Origin: Pontimonas sp.
Lineage (GTDB): Bacteria > Actinomycetota > Actinomycetes > Actinomycetales > Microbacteriaceae
NCBI GenBank assembly: GCA_021741945.1
Contig: JAIOWV010000001.1
Coordinates: 1 to 54,604 of the forward strand
Length of the DNA: 54,604 bases
Reading direction: 5' to 3'
Each line of letters begins with the position of its first letter. Position 1 is the first letter of the stretch. Below the pieces are notes generated by a model, which saw only the letters and a list, made by a program, of their open reading frames with translations, did not search any database and had not been told where the DNA came from. The translations under genes were made by a program, and so were the position numbers. Positions 24,085 through 33,735 of this stretch are shown piece after piece.

Positions 24085-25226
24085 GAGCTCACCGCGGGGA
24101 TTCGACCGCTGACCTGGATCAACAGCGACTCAAGCACCAGCAAGGGAGGCGAATTGTTCGACATCCGGACTCTCGCCTGGTTCACCGCGTCCAGAGCCGA
24201 CAACGTCACAGAGGATGTGCTGCTTGCAGCACGATTCTCGATGGCTGGGATGTGACGCTGGTTCACCAGCTCAACACCGGCTCCGACCTGAAGCATCAGA
24301 ACGTCGCGCAGCACCGACATCACATCAACAAGAATCCGGTCCACCGCATCCCTCAGACTGCGAGTGGAGCGACGCTTTTGATCTTCTTCCAGTGCTTTGA
24401 CATGCGAGCGCAGTGCAGGCGGGATTGCTCCACCTGGTTGCAGCCCCAGGGATTTCAAGAGCGCATCGCGCTCATCCGAATCCTGCTTAGTCACCAAGGC
24501 GTCAGCATCGCTTTTCGCGAGGTCCAAGAGTGTTGCTGCCGCCGCCATTGCTTGTGACACAGAACCAATGCCCAGCACCGCTGCCACATAGGCGTCGCGC
24601 CGGCGACGGGATTCTTCATCGGTGGCCAACCGCGTTGCCATCCCGATGTGACTCTGTGCTTCCCTGGCGGCCACCAGAGCGCTGTCCTCGTCAACACCCT
24701 CACGCGCAGTTATCAGGGCCGCAACATCGTGAACGCTCGGAACTTGCAGGGTGATGCTTCTCATGCGGGAGCGAATTGTGGGCAACACATCAGCGGGGCT
24801 TGGAGCACACAGGATCCAGACGGTCTGCGGGGGTGGTTCCTCGAGCGCCTTGAGCAAGACATTGGAGGTCCGCTCAGTCATCCGGTCGGCGTCTTCAATA
24901 ACGACAACCCGGTAGTTCGCTGTGGAGGGAGAGAAATAGGAAAAGGAGACAAGAGCTCGGACTTCATCAATCGTGATAGTGACCCGATCAGTGGCAAGGA
25001 TAGAGACGTCGGGGTGAGCGCCAGCGACAACCTGGGCAGAGCGCACCGGATCGCTACCAACGCCGAGGAGTTCGGCGGCAAAGGCATGGGCAAGCGTTGA
25101 TCGCCCGGAACCGGGAGGCCCCGTAATCAACCACGCGTGAGTCATCGCCGCAGAGCCTGGTCTAGCGGCTTCTTTCATCAGGGAAATCGCGTGGTCTTGG
25201 CCAACGAGCTCATCCCAGAGGGTCAT
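24081..25226 (-). CDS. holB: DNA polymerase III, delta' subunit
   Basis: 381 residues. Clamp-loader AAA+ protein: 'DELVGQDHAISLMKEA', Walker A-like 'GPPGSGRSTLAHAF', sensor-1 region 'VVVIEDADRMTERTSNVLLKALEEPP', and 'FIL'-type helix bundle at the C-terminus. The zinc module of gamma/tau is missing, as expected for delta'. Part of the topA–tmk–holB run that is conserved in actinobacteria; 9 nt after tmk. Confidence 0.93.
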   Translation of the reverse strand: MTLWDELVGQDHAISLMKEAARPGSAAMTHAWLITGPPGSGRSTLAHAFAAELLGVGSDPVRSAQVVAGAHPDVSILATDRVTITIDEVRALVSFSYFSPSTANYRVVVIEDADRMTERTSNVLLKALEEPPPQTVWILCAPSPADVLPTIRSRMRSITLQVPSVHDVAALITAREGVDEDSALVAAREAQSHIGMATRLATDEESRRRRDAYVAAVLGIGSVSQAMAAAATLLDLAKSDADALVTKQDSDERDALLKSLGLQPGGAIPPALRSHVKALEEDQKRRSTRSLRDAVDRILVDVMSVLRDVLMLQVGAGVELVNQRHIPAIENRAASSTSSVTLSALDAVNQARVRMSNNSPPLLVLESLLIQVSGRIPAVSS

Positions 25227-25235
25227 AGGCCCAGG

Positions 25236-25856
25236 CTAGCCGACCAGGTCTGACACGCGCTTAGTGATTGCCTCGTGGATGGACTCCACCGACGCCGTGC
25301 CATCGAGAACCAGGAAACGATCGGGTTCGGCCTTGGCAAGCGCGAGATAGCTCTCCCGCACTCGCTGGTGGAAGTCCTCAGCTTCAGCTTCGAGACGATC
25401 AAAACGGCGGTCGTCCTCGATTTGGCGGGCTTTAGCGACGTCTGCGGGAACATCGAGCAAAACCGTGAGGTGCGGCATCAGGCGCTCGGTCGCCCAGAGA
25501 GAGAGCTCACGCACTTCGGTCGCGTCGAGGACGCGACCGGCGCCCTGATAGGCCACCGAAGAATCGAAATAGCGGTCTTGGACCACAATCTCGCCGCGCT
25601 CGAGAGCTGGGCGAACCAACGTATATATATGGTGCGAGCGATCGGCTGCATAGAGAAGTGCTTCTGCCCTCGGCGCAATAAAGCCGGTGCTGTGCAGAAT
25701 GATGTCGCGCAACTCGTTGCCGAGATCTGTTCCGCCTGGCTCCCTGGTGACAACGACGGTGTGACCCTTATCGGCCAGCCATTGCTGGAGCAGACCAATC
25801 TGCGTTGTCTTGCCCGAGCCGTCACCGCCCTCGAAGGTGATGAATACGCCGGCCAT
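25236..25856 (-). CDS. tmk: Thymidylate kinase
   Basis: 206 residues. P-loop 'FEGGDGSGKTTQIGLL' at 7–22, DRX motif 'DRYFDSSVAYQGAGR', and lid region 'ARQIEDDRRFDRLEAE'. Phosphorylates dTMP to dTDP. Start codon overlaps the topA stop by one base (TAATG), so it is translated by coupling. Confidence 0.95.
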   Translation of the reverse strand: MAGVFITFEGGDGSGKTTQIGLLQQWLADKGHTVVVTREPGGTDLGNELRDIILHSTGFIAPRAEALLYAADRSHHIYTLVRPALERGEIVVQDRYFDSSVAYQGAGRVLDATEVRELSLWATERLMPHLTVLLDVPADVAKARQIEDDRRFDRLEAEAEDFHQRVRESYLALAKAEPDRFLVLDGTASVESIHEAITKRVSDLVG

Positions 25857-28642
25857 TAGTCAGCCGCCTCGGTAATGGTGAGCGACTTAGGCTTCCCACT
25901 CTTTGCCGCGGCGGTCTTCTTGGCACCGGCCTTGCTCACCGTCTTAGTGGTGGTGTTTTTGGCAGTGGCTTTCTTTGCCGGGGCCTTCTTCTTCACAGCG
26001 CGCTTCGGAGCTGGGCCCTTGGCTCGCTTGTCGGCAATGAGCTGGACAGCCTGTTCGAAGTCGAGCTCGTCGATGGGCATGCCCCGGGGAACCGTGGCAT
26101 TGACTTCGCCATCGGTCACGTAGGGACCAAAACGTCCGTCTTTCAGCAGAATGGGCTTGCCGCTGACAGGGTCAGCTTCAAAGGTCTTGAGCGCTGAGGC
26201 CTGGCGTCGACCGGCATACTTAGGCTCCAAATAGCGGGCGAGGGCGCCTTCCAGGTCGATCTCGAAGATCTTCTCTTCGCTATCGAGTGACCGGGTGTCG
26301 GTGCCCTTCTTGAGATAGGGGCCATAGCGACCATTTTGAGCGGTTATCATCTCGCCAGACTCAGGGTCGACACCCACTTCGCGCGGGAGCGCGAGTAGGC
26401 GCAGGGCGGTCTCCAAATCAATGGTCTCAAGATCCATTGATTGGAAAATCGAGGCAGTCTTGGGCTTTTCGGCAGCGACTTTTTTCTTTTTCTTGGGAGC
26501 GTCCTCGATCGCGGGTGGCTCTTCGGGCTCAGGCAACACCTCGGTGACATAAGGGCCGAAGCGGCCCTTCTTGGCAACGATGTCGCGACCGGTGGCCGGA
26601 TCAACGCCGAGCACGCGATCGACAACAGGAGGAGCATCCGCAAGTTCTTGTGCACGCTCGGGAGTCAGCTCATCGGGTGCGAGTTCGGGCGGAAGGTTGA
26701 CATTTCGAACCTCACCGGTCTCGGTGTCTGTGACTTCGAGGAATGGGCCGTATTTGCCCACCCGGAGGTTGATAGTGGGGCTGATTTCCAGGGTGTTGAG
26801 CTCCCTGGCATCGATCTCCTCGGTGGCATCCTCGGCGACCTTCTTGAGGCCGCGGTTCTTGTCATCACCGAAGTAGAAACGGTGAAGCCACTCGCCTCTC
26901 TTTGTTTCGCCCCTGGCAATACTGTCCAGATCTTCTTCGAGGCCTGCGGTGTAGTCATAGTCGACTAGGTCCGAGAAGCGCTCGTGCAGCAAGCGAGTGA
27001 CGGGGAAGGCAATCCACTGCGGCACCAATGCGCTCCCCCGGCGCACAACATAGCCGCGGTCGATGATGACGGAGATGATCGAGGCATAGGTCGAAGGTCG
27101 ACCAATGCCTTTTTCTTCCAGTGCCTTCACGAGACTCGCCTCTGTGTAACGCGCCGGAGGTTGGGTTGTGTGGGCTTTAGCCAGGACGTCACTAATCGTG
27201 AGTGATTCTCCAACGGCCACCTTCGGCAACAGAGCGTCGTCGTCGGACTCAGTCTCCGTTGACGCATCCTCGTCGCTGCCCTCTTGGTAAGCCTGAAGGA
27301 AACCGCGTTCAGTGAGAACCGTCCCGGAGGCAGTGAACTGGGCCGAGGTGAAATCGCTGTCCGGAAGAGGGGTTGCCTCGAGAGTGACCGTCACCGTTTC
27401 ACCCTTCGCGTCCACCATTTGGCTTGCAACAGTGCGCTTCCAAATGAGGTCATAAAGCTTCAACTCGTCAGAGCGCAGCACGCTCGAGAGAGAAGAGGGG
27501 GTAGCGAAGCGATCGCCCGCCGGGCGAACGGCTTCGTGAGCTTCCTGCGCGTTCTTGGACTTGCCCTTATAAAGACGTGGCTCGCCTGGAACAGACTTCG
27601 CACCATAAAGCTCTGTTGCTGCCGCACGGGCAGCGCTGATTGCTTGGGACGAGAGGGAGACAGAGTCGGTCCTCATATAAGTAATGTGACCGTTTTCATA
27701 GAGGCCCTGCGCAATGCTCATAGTCTGCTGGGCAGAGAACCGCAGCTTTCGGCCGGCCTCTTGCTGCAGGGTCGAGGTGGTGAAGGGTGCTGCGGGGCGT
27801 CTCGTGTAGGGCTTCGGTTCAACGCTCAGAACGGTGGGTGCAACCGAGGGCTGACGCAACACGGTCTGCAGAGCCTCTGCTTGCTCTTCTTGCAGCAAGA
27901 CAGCGTCGGAGGTGAGCTTTCCCTCTTCAGAGAAATCCCGGCCAGAGGCGACCCGGCGACCATCGAGGCGCGAGAGAGCAACGGTGAACTTCTCACCGGT
28001 GGTCTTATGAACGACCGCTTCGATGTCGGAATAGCTGGCGGTCACAAAAGCGCGACGCTCGAGTTCACGATCGACAATAAGTCGAAGAGCCGGGGATTGA
28101 ACACGGCCCGCGGACTTAGCGCCGCTCACCCGACGCCAGAGCACCGGGGAGACCTCAAACCCATAGAGGCGGTCGAGAATACGCCTGGTTTCCTGGGCGT
28201 CAACGAGGGCGACATCCAGCTCACGGGTCTTGTTCGTTGCCTCGGTGATGCTGTCCTGGGTGATTTCGTGGAACACCATGCGCTTGACCGGGACACTGGG
28301 CTTCAAGACTTCAAGCAAGTGCCACGCGATGGCTTCGCCTTCGCGGTCCTCATCTGTTGCGAGCAAGATTTCCGATGCGGTCTTGGCGGCGCGCTTCAGA
28401 TCGGCAACCGTTTTCTTACCGCGATCAGTGGTCACGTAGTACGGGGCGAAGTCGTTCTCTAGATCGATACCAAATTTTCCAGAGGGACCCTTTTTCATGT
28501 CGGCAGGCAAATCTCTGGGGTGAGCAAGATCGCGGACGTGACCGACGGAGGCCATGACCTCGTAGCCATCGCCCAGGTACTTCCCAATCGTTTTCGCCTT
28601 TGCTGGCGACTCGACGATGACGAGCTTCTTACTCGGGGCCAC
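25856..28642 (-). CDS. topA: DNA topoisomerase I
   Basis: 928 residues from the GTG at 28642, which has AGGAGAAGC directly upstream; the frame extends 75 nt further but without family similarity. Toprim domain 'KLVIVESPAKAKTIGKYLG'. Catalytic Tyr in 'HITYMRTDSVSLSSQAI'. Several Topo_C repeats ('GRFGPYV', 'GRYGPYLK', 'GKYGPFLEV') replace zinc fingers, as is usual in actinobacteria. A Lys/Ala-rich tail follows. It relaxes negative supercoils. Confidence 0.96.
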   Translation of the reverse strand: MAPSKKLVIVESPAKAKTIGKYLGDGYEVMASVGHVRDLAHPRDLPADMKKGPSGKFGIDLENDFAPYYVTTDRGKKTVADLKRAAKTASEILLATDEDREGEAIAWHLLEVLKPSVPVKRMVFHEITQDSITEATNKTRELDVALVDAQETRRILDRLYGFEVSPVLWRRVSGAKSAGRVQSPALRLIVDRELERRAFVTASYSDIEAVVHKTTGEKFTVALSRLDGRRVASGRDFSEEGKLTSDAVLLQEEQAEALQTVLRQPSVAPTVLSVEPKPYTRRPAAPFTTSTLQQEAGRKLRFSAQQTMSIAQGLYENGHITYMRTDSVSLSSQAISAARAAATELYGAKSVPGEPRLYKGKSKNAQEAHEAVRPAGDRFATPSSLSSVLRSDELKLYDLIWKRTVASQMVDAKGETVTVTLEATPLPDSDFTSAQFTASGTVLTERGFLQAYQEGSDEDASTETESDDDALLPKVAVGESLTISDVLAKAHTTQPPARYTEASLVKALEEKGIGRPSTYASIISVIIDRGYVVRRGSALVPQWIAFPVTRLLHERFSDLVDYDYTAGLEEDLDSIARGETKRGEWLHRFYFGDDKNRGLKKVAEDATEEIDARELNTLEISPTINLRVGKYGPFLEVTDTETGEVRNVNLPPELAPDELTPERAQELADAPPVVDRVLGVDPATGRDIVAKKGRFGPYVTEVLPEPEEPPAIEDAPKKKKKVAAEKPKTASIFQSMDLETIDLETALRLLALPREVGVDPESGEMITAQNGRYGPYLKKGTDTRSLDSEEKIFEIDLEGALARYLEPKYAGRRQASALKTFEADPVSGKPILLKDGRFGPYVTDGEVNATVPRGMPIDELDFEQAVQLIADKRAKGPAPKRAVKKKAPAKKATAKNTTTKTVSKAGAKKTAAAKSGKPKSLTITEAAD

Positions 28643-28740
28643 GCTTCTCCTTGCGCTGTAACTCTCGTGGGGAATTCCTCGACACGATCGCTGTGTGACT
28701 GAGACGGAAAATCTCAACGGGGCTCACGATACACAACAAA

Positions 28741-29082
28741 TTATTTCTGTCCACCATTAGCCACTCCAGCGTGAGCGTGGGCACTATGTCCGATACCTCG
28801 CCAACTGACTCCACCCGTGACCCGCGCGCTAGCGTCCTCGAGGTCGCAAGAATCAAGAGAGAACTGCTCGTTGTGCAGAATTTGTCGAGCAACGTCACAC
28901 GGCAAACCAGGCACCACGCCCATCCGGACATCGGCTGCACCCAGGGCAGCTAGGTCCACCGCGCCCTGGAGTCGATGGGCGATCAGCACGTGGGTTGTGA
29001 CCTCCGCGAACACTCCCGTGGCGAGCACAAGCGTCACGATCCACCCCAGTGCCACAACGCTGGCGCTTCCCCGCTCACCCAT
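28741..29082 (-). CDS. TadE-like secretion-neighbourhood protein (Tad pilus)
   Basis: 113 residues from the ATG at 29082, which gives the family N-terminus 'MGERGSASVVALGWIVTLVLA'. This is the pseudopilin-like signal of TadE/TadG-type proteins, with a membrane helix, followed by 'VDLAALGAADV'. A longer frame exists but overlaps the preceding gene. Overlaps the TadE gene by 8 nt; last gene of the pilus locus. Confidence 0.78.
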   Translation of the reverse strand: MGERGSASVVALGWIVTLVLATGVFAEVTTHVLIAHRLQGAVDLAALGAADVRMGVVPGLPCDVARQILHNEQFSLDSCDLEDASARVTGGVSWRGIGHSAHAHAGVANGGQK

Positions 29083-29443
29083 CGGTGAGGCCACCTGGAG
29101 CCGGGCGCACCGCAGTATCGAGAGCACAGGCACTGGCATGCAGGCGAAGAGGCGCCAGCGCCCACAGACCCGTCGCGAGTTCATCGCTCAATCGCACGCA
29201 CACAAGATCGGGTGGGTAACTCAGCTGCGCTGAGCCAAGCGATGAGCCATCTGGCAGGCCAGTGGGATCACCCCCAAGACTCAGCACTCGGGCGTGATCA
29301 CTGGCCTGCGCCTGAAGGCGTTGAGTTGCGACGCCAGCTCCGAGCCCGCTGGTCAGTAGAGCCGCCACCATCACCAGAGCAGGCAGCGTGATGACCCACT
29401 CAGCGGTGATGGCACCGGACTCACCCGGTGAAGGTGAGGGCAC
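29075..29443 (-). CDS. TadE-family pseudopilin
   Basis: 122 residues. 'GESGAITAEWVITLPALVMVAALL' is the TadE prepilin-like signal (G-x-x-x-A-E-W) and helix; a short soluble domain with two Cys follows. Minor pilin-like component of Flp/Tad pili. GTG start overlaps the DUF4244 gene by 23 nt. Confidence 0.8.
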   Translation of the reverse strand: MPSPSPGESGAITAEWVITLPALVMVAALLTSGLGAGVATQRLQAQASDHARVLSLGGDPTGLPDGSSLGSAQLSYPPDLVCVRLSDELATGLWALAPLRLHASACALDTAVRPAPGGLTDG

Positions 29444-29606
29444 TGCGCACCAGGTCGGTCAGTATTTGGCGTACTTCATCGCTGCGCATGATGACCACGA
29501 GCAGGCCGGCAAACCCGACGGCAGCCATTGTGGCAATCGCGTATTCGGCTGTTGCCGCCCCTCTCTCACTATCGGCGTGCTCTGTGAGGTCTGTGAACTC
29601 ATTCAT
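29421..29606 (-). CDS. DUF4244 Flp-pilin-like protein
   Basis: 61 residues from the ATG at 29606 (AAGGAG ahead). 'ERGAATAEYAIATMAAVGFAGLL' is the Flp prepilin cleavage region and hydrophobic helix typical of DUF4244, the actinobacterial pilin-like subunit. Probably the main pilin of this Tad system. Confidence 0.88.
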   Translation of the reverse strand: MNEFTDLTEHADSERGAATAEYAIATMAAVGFAGLLVVIMRSDEVRQILTDLVRSALTFTG

Positions 29607-29727
29607 GATGTCTCCTTGTCGTGGGTGACCGGCTGGCCACGGGCACACCCTGGCAGGGATGGGGCCCCTGGGGAGACGGTCGGGGTATCTGATCGAGGCT
29701 TCGCGCAACACGTTGATCGGTGGACAG

Positions 29728-30654
29728 TTAGGCCAGCGACCCCTCCCACAACGACACCGCCATCGGAACGACTGCTACCAGCACAAAAGCCGGGAGAACC
29801 AGCAGGCCAAGAGGCATGACAACCGAGACGCCAAGGCGTGCCATCCGCTCCTCGGAGCTGGTGCGCCCGAGGTCTCGGCGCAGTGTGGCACTGGCCTTGG
29901 CAAGACCAGCAACAGGCACTCCCGCTCTTCTGGAGAGCGAGACCAGATTCTCGAGTGTCTGGGGTTCTGCAATCTCTACTGAGTACTCAGAACACACTGC
30001 CCTCACCAACTCTTGAGCGCGCTCGGGCAGTGCGCCGCCACCGGTAGCAATAGCAAACAGATCCATCTCAAGACCAAGGGCGGCTGGGTCTGGTGTCGCT
30101 CGCTCGGCTAACAACCGCAACCACCACCAGGCGCCAAACATCATCGCCACACCTAGAGCCAGCACCGCAGCACCCAAGCCTGTGCCGAACAAGAAGCCGA
30201 CGCTGGACTGACCTCCAATCCCACCCCCGATCACACCAATCACCGGCAGCGCCATCACGAGGCGCATGGTGGCCTTCGGTCCGGCAAGTGCTGCGCTGAT
30301 CTGGCGCTTCGTTCTCGAGATGTCATCGAGCGCCTCGGCCAGGACTTCCAGAGCCGGGCCGAGCGGGGCTCCACTCACTCGAGCGATAGCCCAGCACGCC
30401 CCGAGCGCCCTCCACGGGCCATCCGCGTCGATGGTGAGTGAGTGGAGGGCGTCGTGAGGATTGACGCCGTCGTCGATAGCAGCGCTCACTGCCACCGGCG
30501 TGTCTCCATAGCGTGGGTCTCTCGCAAGCTCGGCCCACAGGCTTGGCAGGGATAGGCCTGCCTGGTGCAGGGCTGCCAGGGTTCGAATGGCCCCCACTGC
30601 ATCTGGCGGCGGGATTTTCCGTGTGGTGAGAAATCTAGGGTTCCACGAGAACAT
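29728..30654 (-). CDS. Type II secretion F-domain protein (TadB/TadC-like)
   Basis: 308 residues from the ATG at 30654, chosen for GGGAG 5 nt before it; starts at 30666 and 30714 are possible. A single T2SSF domain ('HQAGLSLPSLWAELARDP' onward), with membrane helices near 'LVMALPVIGVIGGGIGG', 'GFLFGTGLGAAVLALGVAMM' and the C-terminal 'VVMPLGLLVLPAFVLVAVV'. It is the platform protein of the pilus. Only one F-domain gene is present, whereas Tad loci normally have two. Overlaps the ATPase gene by 20 nt. Confidence 0.82.
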   Translation of the reverse strand: MFSWNPRFLTTRKIPPPDAVGAIRTLAALHQAGLSLPSLWAELARDPRYGDTPVAVSAAIDDGVNPHDALHSLTIDADGPWRALGACWAIARVSGAPLGPALEVLAEALDDISRTKRQISAALAGPKATMRLVMALPVIGVIGGGIGGQSSVGFLFGTGLGAAVLALGVAMMFGAWWWLRLLAERATPDPAALGLEMDLFAIATGGGALPERAQELVRAVCSEYSVEIAEPQTLENLVSLSRRAGVPVAGLAKASATLRRDLGRTSSEERMARLGVSVVMPLGLLVLPAFVLVAVVPMAVSLWEGSLA

Positions 30655-31630
30655 CGAGGCTCCCATCTGAGCCAAGAACGAGGCGGCCCTGGGTGAGGTG
30701 GCGCTGCTGGTCATCTCCCGTCTCGAGGTGAATCACTCGGTCAAACGCATTAATCGTTTGTGTTGTCAGTTGTCTCTCGCTGAGGCCGGCAAGCGCCCCC
30801 AGCGCATCAAGTCGGGCTGGGATCTCTTGGATGCTCCCCGCATGGATAGTGGTGGCTCCCCCGCGGTGGCCGGTCAAGAACGCTTGTAATAGATCGGCTA
30901 GCTCGGGCCCACGGCACTCCCCCACAATCAGGCGGTCTGGCTTCATGCGCAGGGACTCCCTCACGAGCCTGGCGAGCGTTATCTCGCCAGCCCCCTCAAG
31001 GTTTGCCACCCGACACTCCAGTGACACAACATGCGGGTGATCGATGGAGAGCTCCGCCAGGTCTTCGAGCACCACCAGTCGCTCGTTGGCTCCGGCATAC
31101 GCCATGAGTGCCCCCACAAGCGTCGTCTTGCCCGAGCCAGTGGCGCCGGTAATGAGCAGGCTCTGACGGGAGTGCACTAGGCCGATCAGCTGTGGCATGA
31201 GGCGTGCACTATCCCGCAACGCCAACGTGTCAAGCGACGCTTTCGCACGCCGGTGAATGCGCAGCGATATCTCTGCACCCAGGCGCGCAATGGGGGGAAT
31301 AGCCGCGTGAACGCGGATTCCATGGCCTAGGTTCACATCGGCCAGTGGCTGCGCTTCATCGAGGCGCCTTCCACCAGATTCAATGAGGCGTCTGGCGAGG
31401 TCAATGGCTTCGCCAGGGCTAAGACCCAGCCCCCTCACCGGGCTCGCGCCCTCTCCGGTGTTGACCGCTATTTCCCCGGAGCCGCGAACGAATACGTCGG
31501 TGACCCTGGGATCATCCACGTACTGGGCGAGCACACCAAGATTCCGTCGCAGTGCCGGGGAAATGCTCTGATGGAGATGTGCCCACAACGGCGCGGTCGG
31601 GGCTGGCATCCCCCCAGCATCGCCTGCCAC
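30635..31630 (-). CDS. Tad pilus assembly ATPase (TadA/CpaF family)
   Basis: 331 residues. Walker A 'ITGATGSGKTTLVGALM', Walker B 'LVVLEDLAEL', Asp and His boxes ('RMKPDRLIVGECRGPELADLLQA', 'TGHRGGATTIHA') identify a secretion ATPase of CpaF type, which drives pilus assembly. The start is uncertain: GTG at 31630 or an internal ATG near 31609. It is the first gene of the locus; no TadZ/CpaE gene precedes it, as the next 146 bases are intergenic. Confidence 0.88.
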   Translation of the reverse strand: MAGDAGGMPAPTAPLWAHLHQSISPALRRNLGVLAQYVDDPRVTDVFVRGSGEIAVNTGEGASPVRGLGLSPGEAIDLARRLIESGGRRLDEAQPLADVNLGHGIRVHAAIPPIARLGAEISLRIHRRAKASLDTLALRDSARLMPQLIGLVHSRQSLLITGATGSGKTTLVGALMAYAGANERLVVLEDLAELSIDHPHVVSLECRVANLEGAGEITLARLVRESLRMKPDRLIVGECRGPELADLLQAFLTGHRGGATTIHAGSIQEIPARLDALGALAGLSERQLTTQTINAFDRVIHLETGDDQQRHLTQGRLVLGSDGSLDVLVEP

Positions 31631-31687
31631 GGCGCGCTGCGGTGGGTGTTGTGCGGAACTGTGGACAACGGCGCGAGGGGCCCCGGG

Positions 31688-31715
31688 TTTGCACAGGCGC
31701 CACCTGTTCTACACT
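31688..31715 (+). promoter_or_regulatory. Probable acs promoter
   Basis: -35 TTTGCA (31688–31693), 16-bp spacer, -10 TACACT (31710–31715). Predicts a leader of about 55 nt with the ribosome site AGGGGAT before the ATG at 31777. Confidence 0.4.
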
Positions 31716-31776
31716 TACTCCGTCGGTGCTCGCATCGCGCCTCCAGGTAGTGCGAGTCGATTGATAGGGGATAAAG

Positions 31777-33735
31777 ATGTCCGATTCGCCCCAGGGTGGG
31801 AACCTTCTGCACGAAGAACGGCGTTTCCCGCCGTCGCCTGAATTCCAGTCCCAAGCGATCGCGAAGCCCGAGCTCTACCAGGCAGCGACTAAGAATCGCC
31901 TCGGCTTCTGGGCCGACCAGGCGCGCGGTCTTCTGCACTGGCACACGCCCTTCACCCAAACTCTCGACTGGTCGAATCCGCCTTTCGCGCGCTGGTTTGC
32001 CGATGGTGCCCTGAACGTTTCCTATAACTGCCTCGACCGGCATGTCGAGGCTGGCCTTGGTGACCGGGTGGCTTTGCACTTCGAGGGCGAGCCCGGCGAC
32101 TCCCGCGCCATTACCTATGCGGAGTTGACGACCGAGGTGAAGAAGGCCGCCAACATGCTGATCGCCCACGGCGTGAAGGCTGGCGACCGAATCATTCTCT
32201 ATATGCCCCTCGTTCCTGAGGCCGTCATTGCGATGCTCGCTGTCGCGCGCCTTGGGGCGATTCACTCCGTCGTATTTGGCGGGTTTAGTGCGGAGAGCCT
32301 TCGTGCTCGCATCGATGACGCGGATGCCACCGTGGTGATAACCGCCGATGGCGGCAACCGGAAAGGGTCGGTCTTTGCACTCAAGCCTGCCGTTGACCAG
32401 GCGCTCGCTGATGGCAAGACGAACGTCCGCTCGGTGATTGTGGTCAAGCGCGGTGGCAACGATGTCGAGTGGAATGCGGGCTTGGACTTTTGGTGGCACG
32501 ACGAAATCGCGAAGCACAGCGATGAGCACACCGCAGAAGGATTTGAGGCTGAGAACCCCCTCTTCATTTTGTATACGTCGGGAACAACGGGTAAGCCCAA
32601 GGGCATCCTGCACACCTCCGGTGGCTACCTGACCCAGGCTGCGTTTACCCACAAGAACATCTTTGATCTGCACCCAGAGACCGACGTCTACTGGTGCACC
32701 GCCGATGTGGGCTGGATTACCGGCCACAGCTATGTGGTCTATGGGCCGCTGGCCAATGGTGCAACCCAGGTGATTTATGAGGGAACACCAGACACCCCGC
32801 ACCCCGGGCGCTGGTGGGAAATCATCGAAAAGTATCGAGTGAGCCTTTTCTACACAGCACCCACCGCAATTAGAACGTTTATGAAACTTGGGCGCGAAAT
32901 TCCGCAGAAGTTTGATTTGAGCTCGTTGCGGGTGCTTGGCAGCGTCGGGGAGCCCATTAACCCAGAAGCCTGGATGTGGTACCGCGACGTCATTGGCGGT
33001 GGCAAGACTCCCGTGGTGGACACCTGGTGGCAAACAGAGACCGGCGCCATCATGATTAGTGCTTTGCCGGGAATCACCGCTGCCAAACCTGGCAGCGCAC
33101 AAGTTCCCATGCCTGGCATCACTCTCGATGTGGTGAGCGAGGACGGGGTCCCCGTGGGTCCAGATGGCAGCGGGCTACTGGTGATTACTGAGCCCTGGCC
33201 CTCCATGCTGCGCGGAATCTGGGGCGATCCAGAGCGCTACAAGGAGACCTATTGGTCGAAGTTTGGCGATCGATACTTCGCTGGTGATGGTGCCCACCTG
33301 GATGCCGATGGCGACGTGTGGTTGCTCGGCCGCGTTGACGACGTGATGAACGTCTCCGGCCACCGGCTCTCCACCATGGAGATTGAGTCAGCAATTGTGG
33401 CCCACCCAATGGCGGCCGAGGCCGCCGTCGTGGGGGCAGCCGATGAGACGACAGGTCAAGCTGTGGTGGCGTTCGTGATTCTCAAGTCCCGTTTCGTCGG
33501 AACACTCAGTGATGAAGAAGTGTCCCAACAGATTCGGGCGTGGGTCGGCGAACAGATTGGCGCGATTGCCAAACCCCGCACCGTCTTTGTGGTGGGCGAA
33601 TTGCCGAAGACGCGCTCTGGCAAAATCATGCGGCGTCTGCTGCGCGATATCGCCGAGGGTCGTGAGATTGGTGACACCACTACGTTGACCGACACCACTG
33701 TGGTGCGAACGATCAACACCGCGGTCAACGACTAG
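31777..33735 (+). CDS. acs: Acetyl-CoA synthetase
   Basis: 652 residues, full length. AMP-forming ligase: P-loop 'YTSGTTGKPKGILHT', 'DVYWCTADVGWITGHSY', 'WWQTETGAIMIS', 'GRVDDVMNVSGHRLST', and the acetylation-regulated lysine in 'PKTRSGKIMRRLLRDIA'. Converts acetate to acetyl-CoA; the Lys motif implies control by an acetyltransferase/deacetylase. Its 3' end overlaps the convergent RidA gene by 11 nt. Confidence 0.97.
   Translation: MSDSPQGGNLLHEERRFPPSPEFQSQAIAKPELYQAATKNRLGFWADQARGLLHWHTPFTQTLDWSNPPFARWFADGALNVSYNCLDRHVEAGLGDRVALHFEGEPGDSRAITYAELTTEVKKAANMLIAHGVKAGDRIILYMPLVPEAVIAMLAVARLGAIHSVVFGGFSAESLRARIDDADATVVITADGGNRKGSVFALKPAVDQALADGKTNVRSVIVVKRGGNDVEWNAGLDFWWHDEIAKHSDEHTAEGFEAENPLFILYTSGTTGKPKGILHTSGGYLTQAAFTHKNIFDLHPETDVYWCTADVGWITGHSYVVYGPLANGATQVIYEGTPDTPHPGRWWEIIEKYRVSLFYTAPTAIRTFMKLGREIPQKFDLSSLRVLGSVGEPINPEAWMWYRDVIGGGKTPVVDTWWQTETGAIMISALPGITAAKPGSAQVPMPGITLDVVSEDGVPVGPDGSGLLVITEPWPSMLRGIWGDPERYKETYWSKFGDRYFAGDGAHLDADGDVWLLGRVDDVMNVSGHRLSTMEIESAIVAHPMAAEAAVVGAADETTGQAVVAFVILKSRFVGTLSDEEVSQQIRAWVGEQIGAIAKPRTVFVVGELPKTRSGKIMRRLLRDIAEGREIGDTTTLTDTTVVRTINTAVND

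Noticed and set aside
27284..28462. 392-codon open frame on the plus strand
   Set aside because: Antisense to topA, no recognisable domain, and no promoter or ribosome site.
31468..33102. 544-codon open frame on the minus strand
   Set aside because: It is entirely antisense to acs and its end; acs has all family motifs. GC-rich third positions produce such long shadows.
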